Shown one piece after another: positions 17,308-25,590 of a stretch of 64,000 nt of DNA. The notes under the pieces were generated by a model. The model was given only the letters and a program-made list of their open reading frames with translations, did no database searches and was not told the origin of the DNA. Numbering within the stretch: position 1 is the first letter of the stretch; every line of letters starts with the position of its first letter. Location: contig NZ_JBHEEH010000007.1 of assembly GCF_041929845.1 (NCBI RefSeq), positions 80,556 to 144,555 of the forward strand, read 5' to 3'. The translations under genes were made by a program, and so were the position numbers. Origin of the DNA: Paenochrobactrum pullorum (GTDB lineage Bacteria > Pseudomonadota > Alphaproteobacteria > Rhizobiales > Rhizobiaceae).

Positions 17308-19083
17308 TCAAGTCAGCGGCCAGAAGAAAATCAACGCTGGCACTGCAACCAGAGCAATAATTGCCGAAAGCGGCAGCCCTAAACGCGGATAATCACTAAA
17401 TTTATAACCACCCGGGCTCATAACAAGCATATTACACTGATGACCAATCGGTGTTAGAAAATCGCAACCAGCGCCAATGGCAACAGCCATGAGAAAAGCT
17501 TCCGGCTTATAGCCTAAACCCGCCGCAAAGCTGGTGGCTATTGGTGCCATCACAAGCACAGTTGCAGCATTATTGAGAAACGGTGTTACAGCCATAGCAG
17601 TCAGCAAAATCATCGCCAATGCGCCTGATGGCGGCAGATAGGTAGCGACCATCGACAACCCTTCAGCGATTAAATCGGTGCTGCCTGTCGTGCGCAAAGC
17701 ATCACTGACCGGAATGAGGGCGGCCAGCATGATGAGAATAGGGCCATCAATTGCCGAATAAATCTCGTTAATCGGAATAACTTTGAACAAGATCATCGCC
17801 ACCGCTGCGGCAAAGAACGCAATAGAAACCGGCAACAGCCCTAAAACAGTCGTCATAATGGCGACAATCAAAATGGCGAGCGGCACCAAACCACGGCGCA
17901 CACTGCCGAGCAAAATCGTACGTTTGGCGAGCGGCAGACAACTGAATTCACGTAACAATGGCGGCAAAATATTTGCTCGCCCCTGTAAGACGATCACATC
18001 ACCAAAACGGAACTCAACCTCGCCTAAACGCTGGGTAATACGTTCTTCCTGACGACTGACAGCCAAAAGGTTGACATCATAGCGGCTGTAAAGGTCGAGA
18101 TTGCGTGCAGACAAACCAATCAGCGGCGAGTTTTTACCGATAACCGCTTCAATTGCCTCAATCTCTTCAGAGCCCTCAGTATCATTCGGGTTACGGTCTT
18201 CCGCTATTTGCAGCTTGCCATTGCTGATAACCGCATCCAGCGCTTTGGAATCCCCTTCCAGCAGAACCACATCGCCCTCCAAAACGGTGCGATCAGGCAG
18301 GGGCGTAATGCGCCGACCATCGCGAATAATCGCGGTAATCATCGCATTGCCTTCTGCAGGCTTGATCAGCTCAACGATTGTTTTGCCAACAACACTCGAA
18401 TTTTTAGCAATTTTAGCTTCCGAAGCATAGTTTCTGATCTCTAATGCATCCGTTGCAGAAACATTTTCTTTTTTGCGCTCCGGAATGAGCTTATAGAAAA
18501 AGGCCAAATACAAAATACCAACCACGGCCAATGTAGCCCCGACCGGGGTAAAATCAAACATGGTGAAGCTTTCGCCCACCATTTCAGCACGTAAACGCGA
18601 CACAACAATATTCGGCGATGTCCCGATTTGGGTCATCAAACCGCCAAGCAATGCACCAAAAGCCATTGGCATCAGGAACACGGAAGCTGACACATTGGAG
18701 CGGCGGGCAAATTGGAAAGCGACAGGTATCATAATCGCTAAAGCGCCTACATTTTTAATGAAGGCCGACAAAACCGTCACAACGCCAACTAAAATAATCA
18801 GCTGAATGCGCACAGATGAAACTTTCGGGAAAAATTTCTGTACCGCTGCTTCCATCAAACCGGAGCGCGCCACGCCTGCCGAAACGATTAAAGCACTGCC
18901 GACAATGATAACAATTTCATCGCTGAAACCGCTAAAAGCCTTGTCATATGGCACAACCCCCACCGCAATGCCAAGCAGTAACGCACAGACCGCCACCAGA
19001 TCATAGCGAAACTTGCCCCAGAAAAAGGCTGCCATCATCAAGGCAATTGTGCCCGTGGCCAGGATTTGGGGTAATGTCATCAA
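17308..19083 (-). CDS. SLC13/DASS family anion permease with two RCK_C (TrkA-C) domains
   Basis: A 591-residue inner-membrane protein. Two blocks of hydrophobic segments (1-200 and 385-591) flank a soluble middle of ~185 residues holding two RCK_C/TrkA-C domains (each with the pattern VGKTIVELIKPAEGNAMI or LIGLSARNLDLYSRYDV and a GDVVLLEGDS / GDVIVLQGR strand). The SLC13 signature-like VTPFLNNAATVLVMAPIA is in the C-terminal half, and TQIGTSPNIVVS in the N-terminal half. Bacterial homologues move sulfate or dicarboxylates, and the RCK_C domains probably gate activity by an unknown ligand. Transcribed alone. Confidence 0.88.
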   Translation of the reverse strand: MMTLPQILATGTIALMMAAFFWGKFRYDLVAVCALLLGIAVGVVPYDKAFSGFSDEIVIIVGSALIVSAGVARSGLMEAAVQKFFPKVSSVRIQLIILVGVVTVLSAFIKNVGALAIMIPVAFQFARRSNVSASVFLMPMAFGALLGGLMTQIGTSPNIVVSRLRAEMVGESFTMFDFTPVGATLAVVGILYLAFFYKLIPERKKENVSATDALEIRNYASEAKIAKNSSVVGKTIVELIKPAEGNAMITAIIRDGRRITPLPDRTVLEGDVVLLEGDSKALDAVISNGKLQIAEDRNPNDTEGSEEIEAIEAVIGKNSPLIGLSARNLDLYSRYDVNLLAVSRQEERITQRLGEVEFRFGDVIVLQGRANILPPLLREFSCLPLAKRTILLGSVRRGLVPLAILIVAIMTTVLGLLPVSIAFFAAAVAMILFKVIPINEIYSAIDGPILIMLAALIPVSDALRTTGSTDLIAEGLSMVATYLPPSGALAMILLTAMAVTPFLNNAATVLVMAPIATSFAAGLGYKPEAFLMAVAIGAGCDFLTPIGHQCNMLVMSPGGYKFSDYPRLGLPLSAIIALVAVPALIFFWPLT

Positions 19084-19261
19084 TAAAAATCCCTGTATCA
19101 GCCTGAACGGCAGAGAAGAATCATCCTCAGTATTAATGAAATTAGAAAGATTTTCTGAAAAAGGAAGGACACAACCGTATATTTAGATAAACGATAAGAT
19201 ACTTTGCCAACGCTGGCTCGAATAAAACCACGATTTAAAATCTTATATTATCAATGGCTTA

Positions 19262-19945
19262 TTAAACACCAAGATAACGCTGCTGCACATCCGCATCAAG
19301 ATTTTCCGGTGTACCCTGCCAAACGGTTACACCTTTTTCCAAAATCACGCACTGATCTGCGACCGGCAATAATTCCGCCAAGGTTTTATCCACGACAATG
19401 ATGGATTGACCGGTGTTTTTTAATGCACGGATGGCTTTCCAAATCTCCTGACGGATAACTGGTGCCAAACCTTCCGTTGCTTCATCCAACACGATCAGCT
19501 CTGGATTAGTCATCAAAGCGCGACCAATAGCCAACATTTGCTGCTCGCCACCGGATAATGTTTGAGCGGACTGCTGTCCGCGTTCTTCAAGGCGCGGGAA
19601 AAGCTTACCAACCGCTTCGATCGTCCATTCGCCATGACGTGCTGAAGCCAGCAGATTTTCATTCACCGTAAGATTAGGAAAACACCGCCGTCCTTCCGGC
19701 ACAAGCCCAAGGCCAAGACGGGCAATTTTGTAAGGTTTTTGCCTGGTGATATCGGTGCCATTGAAAACCACTTTGCCACGCTTGGCCGGATTAAGCCCGA
19801 AAACAGAGCTGATCGTGGTCGTTTTCCCCATGCCATTACGCCCCATCAGCGCCAGCACCTCACCTTTGGCAATGGAGAGATCCACACCGAACAAAGCCTG
19901 AGAAGCACCATAAAATGTCTCAAGCTGATCTATTTGCAGCAACAT
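19262..19945 (-). CDS. Liv-type ABC transporter ATP-binding protein (LivF family), second importer
   Basis: A 227-residue ATPase: Walker A GRNGMGKTT (~35), signature LSGGEQQMLAIGRAL, Walker B LIVLDEATEGLAP. Note ATEGLAP in place of the commoner PSEGLAP, and IIVVDKTLAELLPVADQ where LivF usually has VEQN. It is the last gene of the second importer, on the minus strand, and starts exactly where the LivG-like gene ends. Confidence 0.9.
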   Translation of the reverse strand: MLLQIDQLETFYGASQALFGVDLSIAKGEVLALMGRNGMGKTTTISSVFGLNPAKRGKVVFNGTDITRQKPYKIARLGLGLVPEGRRCFPNLTVNENLLASARHGEWTIEAVGKLFPRLEERGQQSAQTLSGGEQQMLAIGRALMTNPELIVLDEATEGLAPVIRQEIWKAIRALKNTGQSIIVVDKTLAELLPVADQCVILEKGVTVWQGTPENLDADVQQRYLGV

Positions 19946-20695
19946 TTAATGCCCCTCCCCCAAATAAGCTTCACGCACCAGCGGATTATTACGTATTTCA
20001 CTGACACTGCCTGTTGCAATCACACGGCCATAAACCAGCACCGAAATGCGATCTGCGAGCGCGAAAACAGCGTCCATATCATGCTCAACCAGCAAAATGG
20101 GCGCTTCATCACGCAGTTTATCAAGAAAACCAGTCAAAGCGAGTGAGCCTTCCGGCCCCATTCCAGCCATCGGTTCATCCAAAAGCAAAGCTTTTGCCTG
20201 CAAGGCCAGCACAATCGCGATTTCCAATTGCCGTCTTTCGCCATGCGATAATTCGGCACTGACCACCAAACGACGTTCATAAAGCCCGACACGTTGCAAA
20301 ATGTCTTCGGCTTCATCCACCAGCGCATGATCAGTGACAGCCGATTTCCAAAAACGAAAGCTTGAACCTTGCTTTGCTTGCAGCGCGAGAGTGACATTGC
20401 GAAGGGCTGAATATTCCGGCATCAAAGATGAGATTTGAAATGTTCGACCCAAGCCGCATTGAGCACGCTCTGCAACCGAAAGATCGGAAATTTCAGCACC
20501 GTTGAAGTGAATTGTCCCGCTGTTCTGACGTAAAGTGCCCGCAATTTGATGAATCAGCGTTGATTTGCCCGCTCCATTGGGCCCAATCAGCGCATGAATC
20601 TCACCTTTGCGTAAGTCAACGCTGACATCATCAGTGGCTTTGAGAGCGCCAAACGACTTGTTTAAATTCTGAATTGAGAGAATTGGTTCAGCCAT
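19946..20695 (-). CDS. Liv-type ABC transporter ATP-binding protein (LivG family), second importer
   Basis: A 249-residue ATPase: Walker A GPNGAGKST (~39), signature LSHGERRQLEIAI, Walker B LLLDEPMAGMGP, and LLVEHDMDAVFALADRISV with the switch His. The tail IRNNPLVREAYLGEGH is LivG-like. It overlaps the LivM-like gene by eight bases, as expected in a tightly coupled operon. Confidence 0.9.
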   Translation of the reverse strand: MAEPILSIQNLNKSFGALKATDDVSVDLRKGEIHALIGPNGAGKSTLIHQIAGTLRQNSGTIHFNGAEISDLSVAERAQCGLGRTFQISSLMPEYSALRNVTLALQAKQGSSFRFWKSAVTDHALVDEAEDILQRVGLYERRLVVSAELSHGERRQLEIAIVLALQAKALLLDEPMAGMGPEGSLALTGFLDKLRDEAPILLVEHDMDAVFALADRISVLVYGRVIATGSVSEIRNNPLVREAYLGEGH

Positions 20696-21671
20696 GACGT
20701 GCCTTCCCCGTAATAAGTCCGATCAAACCGCCGCGTGCAAACATCACCACGCCCAGTAAAATCAGTCCTAAGAAAAACTGCCAATGTTCCACCGTACTGC
20801 CTAAAGCAAATTCAAACAGCACATAAAGCACCGCACCGGCAAAAGGACCGAACAAACGCCCTGTTCCGCCTAAAACAATCAGCACAATCAACTCACCCGA
20901 CATATGCCACGAAAACATCGTCGGGCTGACAAAGCGGTTCAGATCGGCAAAAAGCGCTCCTGCAAGAGCGGTAATCATGGCAGACAATACAAATGCTGTA
21001 AGACGGATCTGGAACGGTTTGATACCGATGGAAGCCAATCGTGTTTCATTTTGGCGTGCACCTTGCAAAGCGGCACCAAAACGCGAATTTGTCAGCCGCC
21101 AAAACCCGTAAATCACTGCGATCAAAACGCCATAAGCAATTAAAAACAAATTGAGCGGCGCAAATGTATTGATGCCGAAGAACGTATTACGTACCGGTAT
21201 GGATAGTCCGTCTTCGCCACCATAGGCTGGCCATGAAATGGCGAAATAATAAACCATTTGCGCAAAAGCGAGCGTAATCATGATGAAATACACGCCGGAG
21301 GTGCGTAAACTGATCGTACCGATCACCAGCGCTGTCAGGCCTGCTACCAGCATCGCGACAATCCAGATCACCAGCATCTGGTTGGTTGCGCCAATGGCAA
21401 ATGGCCATTCCATAAATGAGGTGCTAGACATCACATGCGTGGCGAAAATACCCGCCACATAGCCGCCGATACCAAAAAACGCCGCATGACCAAAGGAAAC
21501 CAGACCGCCAAGGCCAAGCGCCAGATTCAAGCCCGTCGCGGCCAATGCCAAAATGGCAATTCGCGTGGTGAGGTTCACATAAAACGGCTCGCCGATTATA
21601 TGTGCAATCACGGCTACAAGCGGCAAAGCAACAAGTAAGAAAAGATTGAGAAGAGTTTCTGTTTTCATCAC
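20688..21671 (-). CDS. Liv-type ABC transporter permease (LivM family), second importer
   Basis: A 327-residue permease with about nine hydrophobic segments, LAATGLNLALGLGGLVSFGHAAFFGIGGY at ~40-70 and the coupling loop GARQNETRLASIGIKPFQIRL at ~220. It is shorter than the LivM-like permease at 14553, so the two systems are not recent duplicates. The start is six bases after the LivH-like gene. Confidence 0.9.
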   Translation of the reverse strand: MMKTETLLNLFLLVALPLVAVIAHIIGEPFYVNLTTRIAILALAATGLNLALGLGGLVSFGHAAFFGIGGYVAGIFATHVMSSTSFMEWPFAIGATNQMLVIWIVAMLVAGLTALVIGTISLRTSGVYFIMITLAFAQMVYYFAISWPAYGGEDGLSIPVRNTFFGINTFAPLNLFLIAYGVLIAVIYGFWRLTNSRFGAALQGARQNETRLASIGIKPFQIRLTAFVLSAMITALAGALFADLNRFVSPTMFSWHMSGELIVLIVLGGTGRLFGPFAGAVLYVLFEFALGSTVEHWQFFLGLILLGVVMFARGGLIGLITGKARHG

Positions 21672-21677
21672 ACTTCC

Positions 21678-22598
21678 CTATCGCTCTGTCGCAAACAGGC
21701 CTTTTGGCCTGAAAGTCAGAATAATCGCCATAACGATATAAATCAGCATCGAAGCAAGCGCCGTACCCGTTGTAGAAGCTTGTGACGGCGGAATGAACAA
21801 GGCAAAGAGTTTTGGCAGCAAGAAACGCCCCATTGTGTCCACCACGCCCACCAAAATGGCCGCATAAAGCGCACCTTTTATCGAACCAATGCCGCCAATC
21901 ACAATCACCACAAAGGCAAGAATAAGCACTGGCTCTCCCATGCCGACTTGCACTGATTGCAAAGCCCCCACCAGCGCACCGGCAAAACCAGCAAGTGCTG
22001 CACCAAGTGCAAAAACAATCGTGTTCAGCTTGGCTATATCTACGCCCAATGCGCTGATCATTTCACGATCCGCTTCACCTGCACGAATACGCATACCAAG
22101 ACGCGTTTTATTAATAAGCAGAAAAAGCCCAAGCGCCACCAAAATACCAGCGCCGATAATTGCCAAGCGATAAAGCTGATAATGCGCGCCACCCGGCAAT
22201 ATAACCGAGCCTTGCAACAGCGGCGGTATGTCGAGATAAAGTGGAAATGAGCCGAAAACATAGCGCGTTGCATCAGAAAAAATCAAAATCAGCGCGAAAG
22301 TTGCCAAAACCTGATCCAAATGATCGCGCCCGTAAAGCCTGCGCACAATGGTTATTTCCATCAGCGCGCCGGCAGCGGCAGCGCCTGCCAGACTTGCCAT
22401 CAGCCCGATCCAGAATGAGCCGGTATAGGCTGCAACTGCTGCACAAGCAAAAGCGCCAATCATGAAAAGCGAGCCATGAGCCAAATTGATAATGCCCATC
22501 ACACCGAAAATAAGGGTCAGTCCTGCCGCCATCAAAAAGAGCATAACGCCAAATTGCAGGCCATTGAGGAGCTGTTCAATAATAAGAGCCAGCGACAC
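21678..22598 (-). CDS. Liv-type ABC transporter permease (LivH family), second importer
   Basis: A 306-residue permease with the LivH opening LLNGLQFGVMLFLMAAGLTL and NLAHGSLFMIGAF, eight or so hydrophobic segments, and the coupling region ALGVDIAKLNTIVFALGAAL. It follows the binding-protein gene after a 164-base spacer with a large hairpin. This H-M-G-F order with a nearby CoA ligase is common for importers of aromatic acids or other non-amino-acid carboxylates. Confidence 0.9.
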   Translation of the reverse strand: MSLALIIEQLLNGLQFGVMLFLMAAGLTLIFGVMGIINLAHGSLFMIGAFACAAVAAYTGSFWIGLMASLAGAAAAGALMEITIVRRLYGRDHLDQVLATFALILIFSDATRYVFGSFPLYLDIPPLLQGSVILPGGAHYQLYRLAIIGAGILVALGLFLLINKTRLGMRIRAGEADREMISALGVDIAKLNTIVFALGAALAGFAGALVGALQSVQVGMGEPVLILAFVVIVIGGIGSIKGALYAAILVGVVDTMGRFLLPKLFALFIPPSQASTTGTALASMLIYIVMAIILTFRPKGLFATER

Positions 22599-22684
22599 AC
22601 GATCATCCTGTGGTTAAATGTGGGAAGGCTGTTTAAGCGCCTGCCGTAAAACCTGATATATCAATACGTTAAACAATCAGGTGG

Positions 22685-22727
22685 TCAAGGCATGCGATTG
22701 AGCAAGAACTCAATCCGCACGCCTTGA
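22685..22727 (-). promoter_or_regulatory. Long intercistronic hairpin between binding-protein and LivH-like genes
   Basis: TCAAGGC and GCCTTGA flank further pairing arms (TGCG/CGCA and ATTGAG/CTCAAT) around a six-base loop, giving about 17 base pairs with one mismatch and one bulge. It lies in the spacer after the binding-protein stop on the minus strand. A weaker repeat (ACCTGAT..ATCAGGT) lies at 22651-22682. Confidence 0.75.
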
Positions 22728-22762
22728 TGGCTTGGATTTAAACGCTTGAGACCACAGCGTTT

Positions 22763-23899
22763 TTACATTTTACACTCGGAAGCGTAAGCATCCTGATGAT
22801 CGGTAAAGGATGTCGCAATGATCTTATTGGTCAGGACACCGTCTTCCTTAATCACTTCGCGGATGTAAATATCCTGAATCGGGTGATTATTATTACCGAA
22901 TTTAAACTTGCCGCGAACACTGTCAAAATCTGCTTCCTTAAGCGCCGCGCGGAAAGCCTCCTTGTCCTTGATGCTGGCTTTTGCAGCCGCAGACAAAATC
23001 AAATTGGCGGCATCATAACCTTGGGTTGCGTAAAGCGACGGGATTCGCCCAAACTCGGTTTTAAAAGCTTCGACATATTTCTTGTTGGCTTCATTATCGA
23101 GGTCTTTTGACCAATGCGACGAGTTTTTCACGCCCAGAGCTGCATCGCCAATCGCTGCCAACACGTCCTGATCGAAAGAAAAACCTGGTCCCATCACCGG
23201 TATATCAACACCGGACTGTGAATATTGCTTCATAAAAGCAATGCCCATGCCTCCGGGCAAAAAGAAATAGACCGAATCTGCACCTGAGGCACGAATTTCG
23301 GCAATTTCCGCCGCATAATCAGTCTGGCCAACTTTGGTGTAAACTTCGCCAGCCAATTCACCCTTGAAGAAACGCTTGAAACCCGTCAGAGCATCGGTGC
23401 CTGCAGGATAATTTGGCGCGAGGATGAAAGCCTTTTTATAGCCTGCATCATTGGCGTAATTGCCAACGGCTTCATGCAAATTATCGTTCTGATAGGCCGC
23501 ATTGAAATAGTTCGGGTTGCATTTTTCACCAGCCAGTGCCGAAGGTCCGGCATTGGTGGAGATGTAGATCTTATCCTGCGCCACAGCACCCGGTACTACA
23601 GCCATTGCCAAATTTGACCAGACGATACCGGTGAGAATGTCCACCTTGTCGCTCTGGATCATTTTATCGGCAATTTGCACCGCCAATTCCGGCTTTTGCG
23701 CGTCATCTTCAACAACGATTTCAATATCCTTATTGCCGGCTTGTTTTAAAGCCAGCAAGAAGCCGTCGCGAATATCAACGCCAAGCCCTGCCCCGCCACC
23801 CGACAAAGTGGTAATCATGCCCACTTTAATCGGTTCGGCCAAAGCTGTGCCTGAAAGCAGCATGCTAAGCCCTAGAAAAGCTGATGTAAGTTTTTTCAT
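22763..23899 (-). CDS. Liv-type ABC transporter substrate-binding protein, second importer
   Basis: A 378-residue Peripla_BP_6 protein with a Sec signal peptide (MKKLTSAFLGLSMLLSGTALA, cleavage near residue 21). The mature N-terminus IKVGMITTLSGGGAGLGVDIRDGF is standard for this family. The family includes binders of branched-chain amino acids and of aromatic acids such as benzoate and 4-hydroxybenzoate. The neighbouring formamidase-like hydrolase and aminobenzoate/benzoate-CoA ligase argue for an aromatic substrate. Context rather than sequence supports that. Confidence 0.88.
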   Translation of the reverse strand: MKKLTSAFLGLSMLLSGTALAEPIKVGMITTLSGGGAGLGVDIRDGFLLALKQAGNKDIEIVVEDDAQKPELAVQIADKMIQSDKVDILTGIVWSNLAMAVVPGAVAQDKIYISTNAGPSALAGEKCNPNYFNAAYQNDNLHEAVGNYANDAGYKKAFILAPNYPAGTDALTGFKRFFKGELAGEVYTKVGQTDYAAEIAEIRASGADSVYFFLPGGMGIAFMKQYSQSGVDIPVMGPGFSFDQDVLAAIGDAALGVKNSSHWSKDLDNEANKKYVEAFKTEFGRIPSLYATQGYDAANLILSAAAKASIKDKEAFRAALKEADFDSVRGKFKFGNNNHPIQDIYIREVIKEDGVLTNKIIATSFTDHQDAYASECKM

Positions 23900-23953
23900 A
23901 TTTTTCCCCTCAACATTTATTTTATAGTTCGTTATTAATTTGCTAGCATAAAT

Positions 23954-24808
23954 TCAGGCAATTTCCAGAAGCGTTTTTGTCAAAATATGCTCCGGATCAC
24001 TTAAACCGTCTATTATATTTAAGTGGTGCTTATCGGCTTCCTTAACAAAACTTGTCTCGCAATCAAATCCGCTCCAGATATTGGCATGTAAAGCACTTTG
24101 CCGGATGAATTCAGGCAGTTCTGCCCCACCAACCCATGCTGTCAGCTTGATATCTTTGACAGGTTCCAGCAAAGCGGGGCTTTGAGCATAGGCTTGTTGA
24201 TCATCAAGCCGCAAAACATCATTCATTTCCGTTTTTATCAGTGGCCGCAGGTCACTTAAACCTGAAATCGAAACCGTATGCTTGATACGCTGCATGATTT
24301 TAGCATCAAGCGGAGAAGTTTTAGTGCTCATGCGGCTGACAATCTGACCACCAGCGGAATGGCCGGTCAGATAAATTGGCCCGTCTATTTTAGCACCGGC
24401 ATGTTCGATCGCACGAGCCGCCTCATTAACAATATCTCCAATCCACACATCAGGACACAGAGTGTAAGAAATTACGGCTACCGCAAAACCATGCGCAAGA
24501 GCACCTGCCGCCAAATATGACGAGCAGGATTTATCAAGTTTCATCCAATATCCGCCGTGAACATAAACGACCAAGCCTTTATTTTGCTGATCTCTTTCAG
24601 CAATCGGATAAAACAGATCGTATTTATTGCGAGGCAAATTCCCATAAGCAATATCAGAGTTCAAACGTCCTTCGCTTAATGCTTTCTCACGAAATTTAAG
24701 CGATTTTTGCTGCCACAGCGGCGGATAATCAGCAGAATTAGTGACTGCCAAAACATTGGAATACGCCAGATCCCAATCGATCTTTGCGATATCATTCAAA
24801 CTTCGCAC
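23954..24808 (-). CDS. Alpha/beta hydrolase, kynurenine formamidase (arylformamidase)-like
   Basis: A 284-residue cytoplasmic alpha/beta-hydrolase. The oxyanion-hole motif HGGYW is at 84-88 and the nucleophile elbow GHSAGG puts Ser at 151; the Asp and His would lie near 230-275 (HHLNIIDGLSDPEH). HGGYW plus GHSAGG is characteristic of the animal/yeast-type arylformamidase branch, which hydrolyses N-formylkynurenine to kynurenine. It is 54 bases downstream of nothing else on its strand and divergent from marR. With the aminobenzoate-CoA ligase across the intergenic region it could belong to a tryptophan-to-anthranilate route. Other carboxylesterase activities remain possible. Confidence 0.8.
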   Translation of the reverse strand: MRSLNDIAKIDWDLAYSNVLAVTNSADYPPLWQQKSLKFREKALSEGRLNSDIAYGNLPRNKYDLFYPIAERDQQNKGLVVYVHGGYWMKLDKSCSSYLAAGALAHGFAVAVISYTLCPDVWIGDIVNEAARAIEHAGAKIDGPIYLTGHSAGGQIVSRMSTKTSPLDAKIMQRIKHTVSISGLSDLRPLIKTEMNDVLRLDDQQAYAQSPALLEPVKDIKLTAWVGGAELPEFIRQSALHANIWSGFDCETSFVKEADKHHLNIIDGLSDPEHILTKTLLEIA

Positions 24809-24894
24809 CTCCTTGTGTGTTCAGTTGAATTATGCTGCCGGTTTCTCTTTAAGATGAATATATCTGGCAACTGCACTATTGTCGTCACAAGATG

Positions 24895-24936
24895 AAAATA
24901 ATTTCAAGCTTGAAGTTTCAAGCTTGAAATTATTTT
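24895..24936. promoter_or_regulatory. 42-bp near-perfect palindromic operator, probable MarR-family site
   Basis: The two arms match at 40 of 42 positions; only the central two bases break symmetry. Each arm contains the smaller palindrome TTCAAGCTTGAA (24903-24914 and 24918-24929), so there are two tandem binding sites 15 bp apart nested in a larger dyad. It lies between the divergent hydrolase and marR genes. MarR dimers bind such 12-16 bp dyads, so the adjacent MarR protein is the natural candidate. Confidence 0.8.
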
Positions 24937-24989
24937 GTTTAGTGTCAGGATAGAGAAGTAAATAAGATATCCGTTTTTGGGAGGAAACA

Positions 24990-25034
24990 ATGTCTTATAT
25001 AAAAATGAAACCTAGACCGGATGAACGTCTCTAA
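24990..25034 (+). CDS. 14-residue leader peptide translationally coupled to marR
   Basis: A short frame MSYIKMKPRPDERL begins after a strong ribosome-binding site (GGGAGGAAACA then ATG) and ends with TAA that overlaps the marR start as TAATG. marR itself has no good ribosome-binding site, so its translation probably depends on ribosomes finishing this peptide. It is too short for homology tests. Confidence 0.5.
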   Translation: MSYIKMKPRPDERL

Positions 25035-25525
25035 TGCCAGATAGCAAGGTTTCAACGTTAAAAATAGCAAGTGCTAACCGTTTGACTTCAAAGCAAAACT
25101 TACGCGTTTGGCTTAAAGTTTTAAAAACAACCAAGCATATTGAAACTATGATTCGCGAAAAGCTTCGTGATGAATTCGATACAACTTTGCCACGGTTTGA
25201 TGTCATGTCGGCTCTTTATCGCTTCGATGACGGCTTGCGCATGTCTGAACTTTCCGCCGCTTTACGAGTTTCAAACGGCAATGTAACAGGCATTATTGAA
25301 CGACTGGTTGCCGATGGCTCCGTCACCCGAGAAACAGTTTTTGGCGATAAACGTGCGACTATCGTACGTTTAACCAAAGCTGGCAGAACTTCCTTTGAAA
25401 CATTGGCTGCTGCGCATGAAAAGTGGATTGATGATGTTTTAAAGGTTATCGAACCTGAGCAAAGCGCTACACTTTTAACAATAATGGATAAAATTGACCA
25501 CTCCCGTGGTTTTACTGAAGGCTGA
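25034..25525 (+). CDS. MarR family transcriptional regulator
   Basis: A 163-residue winged-helix protein. The recognition region LSAALRVSNGNVTGIIERLVADGSVTRE with the wing DKRATIVRLTKAG is standard MarR. The N-terminus VWLKVLKTTKHIETMIREKL forms the dimer helix. It lies 66 bases upstream of the CoA ligase and probably forms an operon with it. Its likely operator is the 42-bp palindrome upstream, giving control of itself, the ligase and the divergent hydrolase. MarR regulators of aromatic catabolism often respond to the CoA thioester made by the ligase; that is an inference here. Confidence 0.88.
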   Translation: MPDSKVSTLKIASANRLTSKQNLRVWLKVLKTTKHIETMIREKLRDEFDTTLPRFDVMSALYRFDDGLRMSELSAALRVSNGNVTGIIERLVADGSVTRETVFGDKRATIVRLTKAGRTSFETLAAAHEKWIDDVLKVIEPEQSATLLTIMDKIDHSRGFTEG

Positions 25526-25590
25526 TCCTCCCGCAGCCTGCTTATTATTTGATTCTAATAACAAATATAATGCATAGCAGGGGAATAAAC

